Assembly (NCBI RefSeq): GCF_017811815.1
Contig: NZ_JADKZI010000008.1
Coordinates: forward strand, 62,001-126,000
Source of the DNA: Flavonifractor sp. AGMB03687
GTDB taxonomy: Bacteria; Bacillota; Clostridia; Oscillospirales; Oscillospiraceae
Length of the DNA stretch: 64,000 nucleotides
Direction: 5' to 3'
Under the pieces are notes generated by a model. That model saw only the letters and a program-made list of their open reading frames with translations, made no database searches and was not told the origin of the DNA. The position numbers were made by a program, and so were the translations under genes. Shown here piece after piece: positions 32,464 through 40,132 of the stretch; within the stretch, counting starts at the first letter, position 1, and every line of letters begins with the position of its first letter.

Positions 32464-33834
32464 TCATTTGCCCACGCAGAACCGCTCAAAGATGCGGGCG
32501 GTGATGTCCTCCCGGATGTCGGCGCCGGTGAGCTCGCCCAGGGCGGACAGAGCCTCCTCCACGTCGGTGAGGAGGGCGTCGGGGGTGACCCCCGCCGCCA
32601 GGCTGGCGGCGGCACGGTCCACGCTGTCCAGAGCCCGCCGGGCGGCCTCAGCCTGCCGGGCGTTGGTGAGCAGCTCTCCCGCCGCCTCCGCGCCGCCAGC
32701 AGGGAACTGGGTGGCCACCAGCTCGCCCAGCTTGTCCAGGCCCATACCGGTCTTGGCACTCACACTGACCACCGGGGGCATCTGCGCCAACCCCAGCACC
32801 GGCATGGGTGCCGAGGGCAGGTCTCCCTTGGTGCGCACCAGGATCACGGGCGCCCGGTCCATGGCGCGCTCCAGCAGGGTCACGTCCTCCTCCGTCACGG
32901 GGACCGAGCCGTCCCACAGCACCAGGATGAGGGCGGCCTCCTCCAGAGCGGCTTTGCTGCGCTCCACGCCGATACGCTCCACCGCGTCGTCGGTGTCCCG
33001 GATGCCGGCGGTGTCGATGAGCCGCAGCACTACGTCCCCCAGCCGACAGCGGGCCTCCACCGTGTCCCGGGTGGTGCCGGGAATGTCGGTGACGATGGCC
33101 CGGTCATAACCCACCAGGGCGTTGAGCAGGGAGGATTTGCCCGCGTTGGGCCGCCCCGCCAGCACGCAGGGCACACCGCCGGTGATGTACCGGCCCCGCC
33201 GGTAGGTGGCCAGCAGCTCCTCCAGGGCCGTTCTGGCCCCGGTCAATCCCGTCTGGATGGTCTCCGCCCGGAAGGGGTCGATGTCCTCATCCGGGTAGTC
33301 CAGCACGGCGTGGAAGTGGGCCAGCAAATCGGTGAGGCCGTCGTAGATGGCTCCCACCCGGCGGCCCAAAGCGCCCGCCAGCTGACCGGCGGCCTGCCGC
33401 ACGGCGGCGGGGGTCTCGGCGTCGATGAGGTCGGCCACCGCCTCCGCCTGGGTCAGGTCCAGCCGCCCGTTGAGGAAGGCTCGGCGGGTGAACTCACCCG
33501 GCCCCGCCTGCCGCACCCCCTGGGCAAAGAGGGCCTCCAGCCCCAGAGCCAGCACCGCCGGGGAGCCGTGGCACTGCACCTCCGCCGTGTCCTCCCCGGT
33601 GTAGCTGTGGGGGCCGTGGGAGATGGTGGCCAGGGCGTGGTCAATGACCTCCCCCTCAGGGCCCAGCAGCTCCCCCAGCACCAGACGCCGGTCCTCCTGC
33701 TCCTCCAGGGCCTTGCCCCCCAGGGGGCGGAACACCGCGGAGACGGCGGAAATGGCCTCCGGCCCGCTGAGCCGCAGGATGCCGATGGCGCTTGGCACGG
33801 CGGGGGTTGCAATAGCTGCGATGGTATCGGACAT
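32464..33834 (-). CDS. mnmE: tRNA uridine-5-carboxymethylaminomethyl modification GTPase MnmE
   Basis: 456 residues. With MnmG it modifies the wobble uridine of several tRNAs. N-terminal folate-binding domain (TIAAIATPAVPSAIGILRLS, CHGSPAVL), G domain with GRPNAGKSSLLN (G1), DIPGTTRD (G2), DTAGIRD (G3), and the C-terminal CxGK signature in FCVGK. I start at ATG 33834 after GGAAGGGAAG; the frame is open further upstream but is not supported. Its usual partners mnmG and rsmG are not adjacent in this window. Confidence 0.97.
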   Translation of the reverse strand: MSDTIAAIATPAVPSAIGILRLSGPEAISAVSAVFRPLGGKALEEQEDRRLVLGELLGPEGEVIDHALATISHGPHSYTGEDTAEVQCHGSPAVLALGLEALFAQGVRQAGPGEFTRRAFLNGRLDLTQAEAVADLIDAETPAAVRQAAGQLAGALGRRVGAIYDGLTDLLAHFHAVLDYPDEDIDPFRAETIQTGLTGARTALEELLATYRRGRYITGGVPCVLAGRPNAGKSSLLNALVGYDRAIVTDIPGTTRDTVEARCRLGDVVLRLIDTAGIRDTDDAVERIGVERSKAALEEAALILVLWDGSVPVTEEDVTLLERAMDRAPVILVRTKGDLPSAPMPVLGLAQMPPVVSVSAKTGMGLDKLGELVATQFPAGGAEAAGELLTNARQAEAARRALDSVDRAAASLAAGVTPDALLTDVEEALSALGELTGADIREDITARIFERFCVGK

Positions 33835-33948
33835 GGTCTTCCCTTCCTGTTTCCGCCGGAATCGGAAACTTTGGCGATTCTGCCGTGGATTTTCCCCTTG
33901 ACTTTTCTTATGTCGACCAAAAGATGCATAACGGCTGTTTTCCACCCC

Positions 33949-33988
33949 TGTGGACAAGTGTGGAAAACCATGTGGATAATGTGGAAAA
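33949..33988. promoter_or_regulatory. cluster of four DnaA-box-like sites in the 384-bp gap upstream of mnmE
   Basis: Same-orientation nonamers TGTGGACAA (33949-33957), TGTGGAAAA (33959-33967), TGTGGATAA (33971-33979, perfect complement of TTATCCACA) and TGTGGAAAA (33980-33988). An AT-rich stretch with poly-T follows (34018-34060). The rest of the gap (33835-34218) has no ORF worth calling. mnmE lies near oriC in many Firmicutes, but dnaA, rpmH and rnpA are not here, so this may be an origin part, a relic, or a DnaA-titrating or regulatory site. Confidence 0.65.
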
Positions 33989-34218
33989 CCCTGTGCAGGG
34001 AAGCCTTTCCTGTTTTCTTACCGTTTTTTTACATTGCATATCATTCTGTATACATCCTGTCAAAGGGAATGGACGTATCAGATCTTTTGTTAGGACGTCA
34101 AAAAAATAAACGGTTTTTGGGCAAGTCGGCACTTGCGCGGTGAGGGCGGGCATGATACCATTACCTGGTGGTAATCGTCTGCCCCGGAGCGCCCCTGCGG
34201 CCCTGTGCGGCAGACCTT

Positions 34219-34791
34219 TTACTGCCTGTTTCCCACCAGCTGCCGGGCCCGTTCCAGCAGCTTGGTATACACCTCGTCCATCTGCCACTCGTTGGTAAGC
34301 GCCAGCAGCTTGTCCGCCGGCAGCCAGGCCACACCTGTGTTCTCCCCCTCCCGATACTGGAGGGGGTCACTTTCGTCTGCGGTCAGCAGATAGGTCACAT
34401 TCAGGTGCTGGTGGGAGGGTACCCACTCCCCCCGCTTCACATGGCCCCACACCGGCAGGATCTCCAGGGAGGCCATGGCGGTACTTAAAGGCCGGATGTG
34501 GACCACGCCGGTCTCCTCCCGGGCCTCCCGCAGGGCCACCGCCAGCAGGTCGGCCTCTCCGTCGGCGTGACCGCCGGTCCAGGCCCACACCCGGTACAGG
34601 TTGTGGTGGGCCATGAGCACCTTGGTGGCGTCGGCATTGACCACAAAGCCGGAGGCGGTGAAGTGGGCGATCTTATTCTGCCGGGTCAGGATATTGTCAG
34701 GAAACAACCGCAGATACTCCAGCATCATTTTCTTGTCCCCCACTTCCTGCTGGTTTTGGGGGACATAAGCCTCGATCTCTTCCCGGTACAT
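34219..34791 (-). CDS. Nudix hydrolase
   Basis: 190 residues. The Nudix box is complete: GGHADGEADLLAVALREAREETGV (in pieces, GGHADGE then REAREETG), which binds Mg2+ to cleave nucleoside diphosphate-linked compounds. The N-terminal extension (about 40 residues) and the TADESDPLQYREGENTGVAW segment are seen in a Firmicutes subgroup without known substrate. Its start overlaps the folA stop, so it ends the thyA-folA operon; a nucleotide-cleaning role would fit. Confidence 0.9.
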   Translation of the reverse strand: MYREEIEAYVPQNQQEVGDKKMMLEYLRLFPDNILTRQNKIAHFTASGFVVNADATKVLMAHHNLYRVWAWTGGHADGEADLLAVALREAREETGVVHIRPLSTAMASLEILPVWGHVKRGEWVPSHQHLNVTYLLTADESDPLQYREGENTGVAWLPADKLLALTNEWQMDEVYTKLLERARQLVGNRQ

Positions 34792-35270
34792 CAGCGCACC
34801 CTCTCGTAGGTCACGTAGCGGAAGGTCAGGCCCTCATGCTCCAAGGGCTCCCCCTCCTCGGTCACCTGCCACGCCGGGTCGGCGTCCAGGTCGGGGAAGA
34901 AGGCATCGGCGGGCCAGGCCTTGTCGATCTTGGTGATATAGGCCCGGTCACAGTGGGGCAGCAGGGCTTTGTACACGCTCTCCCCGCCGATGACGAAGGC
35001 GTCCGCCGGGGCGGCAGCCAGCAGGCTGTCCACGTCGGGGAAGACCTCCGCCCCTTCCGGGGCAAAGGATTCGCTGCGGGACAAGATCAGGTTCCGCCGG
35101 TTCTTCAGAGGTCTGCCGCCGGGGAAGGTGGCCAGAGTCTTGCGGCCCAGAATGACGGCATGGCCGGTGGTAAGGGCCTGGAACCGCTTCAGGTCGGCGG
35201 GGATGTAGCACAGCTGGTCCCCGTCCTTGCCGATGGCCCAGTTCCGGTCCACCGCTGCAATGAGATCCAT
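34791..35270 (-). CDS. folA: dihydrofolate reductase
   Basis: 159 residues; reduces dihydrofolate to tetrahydrofolate with NADPH, regenerating the cofactor consumed by ThyA. Typical segments: IAAVDRNWAIGKDGDQLCYI, DLKRFQALTTGHAVILGRKT, and FVIGGESVYKALLP. Located 12 nt behind thyA, with a GGAGGGAAC ribosome site. Target of trimethoprim-type drugs in other bacteria. Confidence 0.96.
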   Translation of the reverse strand: MDLIAAVDRNWAIGKDGDQLCYIPADLKRFQALTTGHAVILGRKTLATFPGGRPLKNRRNLILSRSESFAPEGAEVFPDVDSLLAAAPADAFVIGGESVYKALLPHCDRAYITKIDKAWPADAFFPDLDADPAWQVTEEGEPLEHEGLTFRYVTYERVR

Positions 35271-35282
35271 ATCGTTCCCTCC

Positions 35283-36113
35283 TTAAATGGCCACCGGAAT
35301 GGGCTGGTCCAGGGTGTGGAACTGGTAGCCCTCCAGCTTAAAGCTGTCCTTGGTAAAGGCATAGAAATCGGTAATGTTCGGGTCCATCCACAGCTTGGGA
35401 GCCTCGTAGGGGGTGCGGGAGATGATCTCCTCCACCACCGGCACGTGGCGGTCATAGATGTGGGCATCGGCAATGACGTGGACCAGCTCGCCCGCCTCCA
35501 GACCGGACACCTGGGCCATCATGTGGACCAGGGCGGCGTATTGCATCACGTTCCAGCCGTTGGCGGTGAGCATGTCCTGGGACCGCTGGTTGAGAATGGC
35601 GTTGAGGGTCTTTCCGCTGACGTTAAAGGTCATGGAGTAGGCGCAGGGGTAGAGGGCCATCTCGTGGAGGTCGTGGTGGTTGTACAGGTTGGTCATGATC
35701 CGGCGGGAGGCCGGGTTGTGCTTCAGGTCGTAGAGCACCCGGTCCACCTGGTCGAACATGCCCTCCGCATACTGGTGCTTGACCCCCAGCTGATAGCCGT
35801 AAGCCTTGCCGATGGAGCCGCTCTCGTCGGCCCAGGCATCCCAGATGTGGCTGCTCAGATCGTGGATGTTGTTGGACTTCTTCTGCCAGATCCACAGCAG
35901 TTCGTCCACCGCGCTCTTGAAGGCCATCTTGCGGATGGTCTGGACGGGGAACTCCTCCCGCAGGTCATAGCGGTTGACGATACAGAATTTTTTCACGGTG
36001 TGGGCGGGGGTGCCGTCCTCCCAACGGGGGCGCACGTCCTGATCGGTGTCCCACACCCCGTGGGCCAGAATATCTTTGCAGTTCTCAATGAACAATTCGT
36101 CTGCGCGGCTCAT
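35283..36113 (-). CDS. thyA: thymidylate synthase ThyA
   Basis: 276 residues; methylates dUMP to dTMP using methylenetetrahydrofolate. Conserved parts: RWEDGTPAHTVKKF, the catalytic-cysteine region MALYPCAYSMTFNV, LNQRSQDMLTANGWNVMQYA and HIYDRHV. The cysteine is followed by AYS rather than the common H, a variant seen in a clostridial group of ThyA. ATG 36113 follows TGGAGGT. First gene of the thyA-folA-nudix operon. Confidence 0.95.
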   Translation of the reverse strand: MSRADELFIENCKDILAHGVWDTDQDVRPRWEDGTPAHTVKKFCIVNRYDLREEFPVQTIRKMAFKSAVDELLWIWQKKSNNIHDLSSHIWDAWADESGSIGKAYGYQLGVKHQYAEGMFDQVDRVLYDLKHNPASRRIMTNLYNHHDLHEMALYPCAYSMTFNVSGKTLNAILNQRSQDMLTANGWNVMQYAALVHMMAQVSGLEAGELVHVIADAHIYDRHVPVVEEIISRTPYEAPKLWMDPNITDFYAFTKDSFKLEGYQFHTLDQPIPVAI

Positions 36114-36218
36114 GGCGTACCTCCATCTTCCTTTGCATGGTATTTCTCTATTGTTGTTCCGGGGAAGGATCCCCCTCATATATCTTCAAAAATCAACATC
36201 AGGAGTGTGACCGACACC

Positions 36219-36785
36219 ATGAAAGACGTCCCCGCCTCAGGTTCCGCCACCACATCCCATTCCCTTCACATCCACATCGGCCTGCGCAACATCAAGACTG
36301 CCCTCTCGGCGGCCCTGTGTGCGCTCATTTACTTTCTCTTCCTGGACAACCGCAACCCCACCTTCGCCTGTATCGGCGCCATCTTCGGCATGGGGGCCAA
36401 CATGGACCACTCCAAGCTCCACGGCGGCAACCGTCTCTTCGGCACCATCATCGGCGGCTTTCTGGGCATGGGGCTGTTCCGCATCTATCTGATCTTCTAC
36501 CCCGACGGGGAGAACCGGCTGCTGCTGGTGCCCCTCCTGTTCGTGGGCGTGGTCATCCTCATCCTGCTGGCTCAGTTCTTCTGGGTGGGAGCGGTGCAGC
36601 CCGGCGGCGTGGTGCTGTGCATCGTGCTCTTCAACACCCCGGTGGACACCTACGTGTCCTACGCCGTCAACCGTATGTTTGACACCGGCGTGGGCGTGGC
36701 CATGTCCCTGCTCATCAATTATCTCCTCCCCCGGGAGCGGCTGGAGCCCTGGGTGGACAAGATCAAGGCGAAGCTTCATCGGTAA
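36219..36785 (+). CDS. small FUSC/aromatic acid exporter-like membrane protein
   Basis: 188 residues with about five hydrophobic segments, e.g. ALSAALCALIYFLFL, GTIIGGFLGMGLFRIYLIF, LLVPLLFVGVVILILLAQFF, then a soluble RERLEPWVDKIKAK tail. NPTFACIGAIFGMG and RMFDTGVGVAMSLLINYLLP resemble the N-terminal half of aromatic acid exporter (DUF939/FUSC) proteins. The AGGAG site is 13 nt from ATG 36219; GTG 36207 is an alternative start but too close to it. Divergent from thyA. Substrate unknown. Confidence 0.8.
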   Translation: MKDVPASGSATTSHSLHIHIGLRNIKTALSAALCALIYFLFLDNRNPTFACIGAIFGMGANMDHSKLHGGNRLFGTIIGGFLGMGLFRIYLIFYPDGENRLLLVPLLFVGVVILILLAQFFWVGAVQPGGVVLCIVLFNTPVDTYVSYAVNRMFDTGVGVAMSLLINYLLPRERLEPWVDKIKAKLHR

Positions 36786-36793
36786 GGGGTCCT

Positions 36794-38080
36794 TTACAAA
36801 ACCTCACCCAACAGGCCTTCTCCATGAAGGCCTGTTATTTTTACGTCCTTTTTCACGTTGTGTAATCCCTTGGCAGGAGCAAAGACCTCGGTGTAGTTGG
36901 GGGCGTGGCCCCGCCACAGGCCGTCCTTCTCCTCCTCGAAGAGGACGGGCAGGGTCTGTCCCACCCAGCTCTCCAGCCAGGTCTGGTGGAGCTGACGGGC
37001 CACCTCCCCCGCCCGGTGGGCACGGTCCTCCTTCACCGCGTTGGAGCACTGACCGGCCATGGCGGCCGCCGGGGTGCCGGTGCGGCGGGAGTAGGGGAAG
37101 ATGTGCATGGCGGAGAAGGCGCATTTCTGCACAAACTCCAGGGTCTGGGCAAACTCCTCCTCAGTCTCCCCGGGGAAGCCCACAATGAGGTCGGTGGTAA
37201 TTCCGGGGCGGTCAAAGTGTTCTCTCAGTAATCTGGCGCTCTCATAATACCGTGCGGTATCATATTTCCGGTTCATCCGCTTCAAAACGCTGTCGCATCC
37301 CGACTGCATGGACAGGTGGAAGTGGGGGCACAGGTTGGGGATGACCGCTCCCCGGCGGCAGAATTCCTCCGTGATGGTGCGGGGCTCCAGGGAGCCCAGC
37401 CGCACCCGGCAGTCGGGGGCGGCGGCGCACACCGCTTCAATCAGGTCCATCAGCTCCGGCTTGCCCTCCAGATCCCGGCCCCAGGAGGAAATCTCGATGC
37501 CGGTGAGCACCAGCTCTTTGTAACCCTCCTGGGCCAGCTTGGCGGCCTGGGCGGCGGCCTCGTCTGCGGGCAGGGAGCGGATGGGGCCCCGGGCGTAGGG
37601 GATGATGCAGTAGGTGCAGAAGTTGACGCAGCCGTCCTCCACCTTCAGCATGGCCCGGGTGCGGCCCTCCAGGCCGCCGGCAGGCAGCCGCTCGAAGGTG
37701 CGGCGGCGGAGGGCGTCGTCCACGTCCACCACCTGGCCCCCGTCGGGGCTGAGGGCCTCCAGCCGATCCAGAAAGCCCATGCGGTCGTTGGTGCCCATCA
37801 CCAGGTCCACCTCCAGGGCCTCCACCGCCTCGGGGTCGGTCTGGGCGTAGCAGCCGCACACCGCCACAATGGCGTGGGGGGAGCGTTTGCGGGCCTGCCG
37901 AATCATCTGGCGGGACTTTTTGTCGCTGACCGCCGTGACGGTGCAGGTGTTGATGATATAGGCGTCGGCCTCCCCGTCAAAGGGCACCAGGGTGTGGCCC
38001 CGGCGGGTGAGCTCGGCCTCCATGGCCTGGGTCTCATACTGGTTCACCTTGCAGCCCAGGGTGTAGATCGCTGTACGCAT
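36794..38080 (-). CDS. mtaB: tRNA (t6A37) methylthiotransferase MtaB
   Basis: 428-residue radical-SAM methylthiotransferase that turns t6A37 into ms2t6A in ANN-decoding tRNAs. N-terminal UPF0004 domain with Cys10 (TLGCKVNQYE), Cys46 (NTCTVT) and Cys75 (VCGCYAQ) for one cluster; radical-SAM motif CVNFCTYCIIP; C-terminal TRAM domain. NTCTVTAVSDKKSRQMIR identifies the MtaB branch rather than MiaB or RimO. GAGAGGAAA ribosome site before ATG 38080. Confidence 0.96.
   Translation of the reverse strand: MRTAIYTLGCKVNQYETQAMEAELTRRGHTLVPFDGEADAYIINTCTVTAVSDKKSRQMIRQARKRSPHAIVAVCGCYAQTDPEAVEALEVDLVMGTNDRMGFLDRLEALSPDGGQVVDVDDALRRRTFERLPAGGLEGRTRAMLKVEDGCVNFCTYCIIPYARGPIRSLPADEAAAQAAKLAQEGYKELVLTGIEISSWGRDLEGKPELMDLIEAVCAAAPDCRVRLGSLEPRTITEEFCRRGAVIPNLCPHFHLSMQSGCDSVLKRMNRKYDTARYYESARLLREHFDRPGITTDLIVGFPGETEEEFAQTLEFVQKCAFSAMHIFPYSRRTGTPAAAMAGQCSNAVKEDRAHRAGEVARQLHQTWLESWVGQTLPVLFEEEKDGLWRGHAPNYTEVFAPAKGLHNVKKDVKITGLHGEGLLGEVL
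36810..36843 (+). terminator. rho-independent terminator inside the 3' end of mtaB
   Basis: AACAGGCCTTC (36810-36820) with GAAGGCCTGTT (36826-36836), then ATTTTT. Serves the plus-strand exporter gene while coding, on the other strand, for the last residues of MtaB. Confidence 0.88.
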
Positions 38081-38112
38081 ACGCTTTCCTCTCTTTACAG
38101 GCCGGATTTTGG

Positions 38113-38141
38113 TTGAAAATCCATGGACGCCTGTCTATAAT
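38113..38141 (+). promoter_or_regulatory. sigma-A promoter of the HPr-like gene
   Basis: TTGAAA (38113-38118), 17-bp spacer, TATAAT (38136-38141), 75 nt before the gene. Confidence 0.85.
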
Positions 38142-38215
38142 AGAATTCAGAACGATTGGTTCTATTATAAAGACTCGCTCGGCCATTGGCAAGCAGTTCA
38201 TTCTGGAGGTGCCCC

Positions 38216-38455
38216 ATGTCTGAATTTCAGGTCTCTCTGGCCTCTATTGAGGAGGTCCGCCAGTTCGTCAACGCCGCTACCCGCTCGTTCTGTGAGGTGG
38301 ACGTGCTCTCCGGCCGCTATGTGGTGGACGGAAAGTCCATTATGGGGTTATTTTCCCTGGATCTGTCCCATCCCGTGACCATCCGCCTCCACGGCAGCGA
38401 CGGCGATCAGGCCGCCTTCCGTCAGGCGGTGGCCGCCTTTGTTCCGGCTGAATAA
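38216..38455 (+). CDS. HPr-like protein lacking the catalytic histidine
   Basis: 79 residues from ATG 38216 (GGAGGTG site). The HPr fold is recognised by GKSIMGLFSLDLSHPVTI: in HPr and Crh this is the regulatory-serine region, and the serine (Ser41 here) is kept. The region that should carry the phosphorylatable His15 (GLHARPA in HPr) reads IEEVRQFVNAATRSF with no His, so it cannot pass phosphate in the PTS. This is the Crh situation, suggesting a regulatory partner (for example of CcpA) if HPr kinase acts on Ser41; that is inference. Confidence 0.85.
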   Translation: MSEFQVSLASIEEVRQFVNAATRSFCEVDVLSGRYVVDGKSIMGLFSLDLSHPVTIRLHGSDGDQAAFRQAVAAFVPAE

Positions 38456-38464
38456 CAGACAAGC

Positions 38465-38496
38465 GGGGCGCTGCATCAGCAGCGCCCCGTCTTTTT
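38465..38496. terminator. rho-independent terminator
   Basis: Ten-bp GC stem (38465-38474 with 38479-38488), ATCA loop, then GTCTTTTT. Convergent genes on both sides. Confidence 0.95.
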
Positions 38497-38497
38497 G

Positions 38498-39115
38498 TTA
38501 ATCCTCAATGTAGGCCCGGATGCGGAGGGTGACCCCCAGATCCTCGGTGATCTTGCGGCAGCGGTCGATGTCCTCCTGGGTCTTGTCCTTGTCCACAATG
38601 GTCATGACCACGTGGGGCACATGGGCCGTGGCCTTCTTGGCGAAGTCCAGCATGGCCTCCCAGGCCTTTACGCCGTCCTTGGGCTGGGTGACGGCGCAGT
38701 ACTCCTCCGGCGTGGAGCCGTTGAGGGAGATGGACACGGTGTCGATGCGCCCGGCCAACTCGGGCGTCACGTCCCGGCCCAGGATCAGGTTGGCGTGGCC
38801 GTTGGTGTTGATGCGGATGGGGGGCAGGTTGGGCACCTTCTCCTTCAGCTGATCCACCAGCCACAGGATATCGTCGGTGCGGTACATGGGCTCGCCGAAG
38901 CCGCAGAACACCAGCTCCCGGTACTTGGAGTAGTCCCGGGCCAGCAGGTCGTCCAGGGCCTCCTGCCGGGTGGGCTCATGCTCCAGCCACAGGTCGTCGG
39001 CGTAGATGGAGCCCTTGTGGCCGTTGTGCCGCAGGCAGAACACGCACCGGCAGTCGCACCGGTTGGTCAGGTTCACATAGAGGGCGCCTTCGTACTCATA
39101 GGAAATGGTCATCAT
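38498..39115 (-). CDS. TatD-associated radical SAM protein
   Basis: 205-residue radical-SAM protein. The cluster motif CDCRCVFC contains the CxxxCxxC arrangement, and VFCGFGEPMYR is the SAM-binding GGE-like segment. VNLTNRCDCRCVFCLRHNG and RINTNGHANL are typical of the small radical-SAM family encoded beside tatD. It is 41 nt behind tatD in the same direction. Substrate unknown. Strong GGAGGTAA site before ATG 39115 (a second ATG follows at once). Confidence 0.9.
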   Translation of the reverse strand: MMTISYEYEGALYVNLTNRCDCRCVFCLRHNGHKGSIYADDLWLEHEPTRQEALDDLLARDYSKYRELVFCGFGEPMYRTDDILWLVDQLKEKVPNLPPIRINTNGHANLILGRDVTPELAGRIDTVSISLNGSTPEEYCAVTQPKDGVKAWEAMLDFAKKATAHVPHVVMTIVDKDKTQEDIDRCRKITEDLGVTLRIRAYIED

Positions 39116-39156
39116 GGTACATTACCTCCATATCAATGGGCGGCCTGGGGCCGTCC

Positions 39157-39924
39157 TTATGCGATTCCAAAAAAGCGCTTTCCGTTCTCCAGGGTGATGC
39201 GGAGGACCTCCTCGGTGGTCAGCCCCTTCAGCTGGGCCACGGTCTGGGCCATGAGGGGGATGAGGGAGGAGTCGCAGCGGCGGCCCCGGTAGGGCTCGGG
39301 GGCCATATAGGGGGCGTCGGTCTCCAGCATGATCCGGTCCATGGGCAGCCAGCTTATCACCTCGGGGGCCCGGCGGGCATTCTTGAAGGTGATGTTGCCG
39401 GTGAAGGAGAGCATCCACCCCTTGTCCACCAGCACCTTGGCGTCCTCAATGCTGCCGGCGTAGCAGTGGAACACGCCCCGGGCGTTGGGATGGGCACGAA
39501 CCATATCCACGCAGTCCTTGTGGGCGTCCCGGTCGTGGACGATGGCGGGCAGGTTCAGCTCCTCCGCCAGGGAGAGCTGGGCGTCGAAGAAGTCCCGGGA
39601 GTTGGCCCGGTCCTCGGGGGTCTTGACCCAGTAGTAGTCCAGGCCGATCTCCCCCACCGCCACGCACTTTTTGTGGGCGCACAGGGCGCGGATCTCATCC
39701 AGCTGGTTCATGGTTACCCCTTCCAGGTTCTCCGGATGGAAGCCGGCGGCAAAGTAGAGATAGTCGTAGCGCTCCGCCAGGGCCATGGACTGCCGGGAGG
39801 ACTCTAGGTCGCAGCCGGGGCACACCACCAGGTCCACCCCCTTGTCCGGCAGCTGGGCCAGCAGGGCGTCCCGGTCGGCGTCAAAGGCGTCGTCGTAGTA
39901 ATGGGCGTGGGTATCGAAGATCAT
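39157..39924 (-). CDS. tatD: TatD-family metal-dependent deoxyribonuclease
   Basis: 255-residue TIM-barrel hydrolase; TatD proteins are 3'-5' DNA nucleases in repair and DNA decay. Metal ligands are visible: MIFDTHAHYYDD, VAVGEIGLDYYW, AIVHDRDAHKD, GVFHCYAGS and MLETDAPYMAP. Start ATG 39924 follows AGGAGG; the much longer open frame upstream is on the strand opposite a promoter and riboswitch and is not coding. Confidence 0.95.
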   Translation of the reverse strand: MIFDTHAHYYDDAFDADRDALLAQLPDKGVDLVVCPGCDLESSRQSMALAERYDYLYFAAGFHPENLEGVTMNQLDEIRALCAHKKCVAVGEIGLDYYWVKTPEDRANSRDFFDAQLSLAEELNLPAIVHDRDAHKDCVDMVRAHPNARGVFHCYAGSIEDAKVLVDKGWMLSFTGNITFKNARRAPEVISWLPMDRIMLETDAPYMAPEPYRGRRCDSSLIPLMAQTVAQLKGLTTEEVLRITLENGKRFFGIA

Positions 39925-39974
39925 AAAGGCCTCCTGTGGTCTTGTTTTTTCCATCATACTCCCTTTTGCCCTTG

Positions 39975-40003
39975 TTGACAAGGGGCGGCGGCTGTGGTAT
40001 ACT
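39975..40003 (+). promoter_or_regulatory. sigma-A promoter of the fluoride-controlled antiporter
   Basis: TTGACA (39975-39980), 17-bp spacer, TATACT (39998-40003) with an extended TG. Transcript starts near 40010, just before the aptamer. Confidence 0.92.
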
Positions 40004-40013
40004 GCCACAGAAA

Positions 40014-40107
40014 TACGGGGATGAGGTCCGCCCGGGGCATTTGCCCGAACCGCCATTTGGCTGATGACTTCTGCAATTTGTTGCAGGGAGCATTGGCTCT
40101 TTTTTTG
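40014..40107 (+). promoter_or_regulatory. fluoride riboswitch (crcB motif) with terminator
   Basis: GGGGATGAGGTCCGCC (40017-40032), a variable hairpin CGGGCAnnTGCCCG-like (40033-40048), then ACCGCC...GGCTGATGACTTCTGC (40049-40074) reproduce the conserved fluoride aptamer: the GATGAGG...CCGCC stem, the pseudoknot pairing and the terminal TGATGnCnTC. Behind it lie a CTGCAA/TTGCAG hairpin (40071-40086) and a GGGAGC/GCTCTTT stem followed by T7 (40085-40107), a plausible terminator that fluoride binding would relieve. Confidence 0.88.
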
Positions 40108-40132
40108 CCCTCTGGAAGGGATGATGTGTGTT

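Noticed and set aside
33949-33988. Definite oriC
   Set aside because: DnaA boxes are real but dnaA, rpmH and rnpA are not here and genes on both sides run the same way; kept only as a candidate.
34836-36785. 649-codon plus-strand open frame
   Set aside because: Only the last 188 codons (from 36219) are real; the rest is antisense to folA and thyA.
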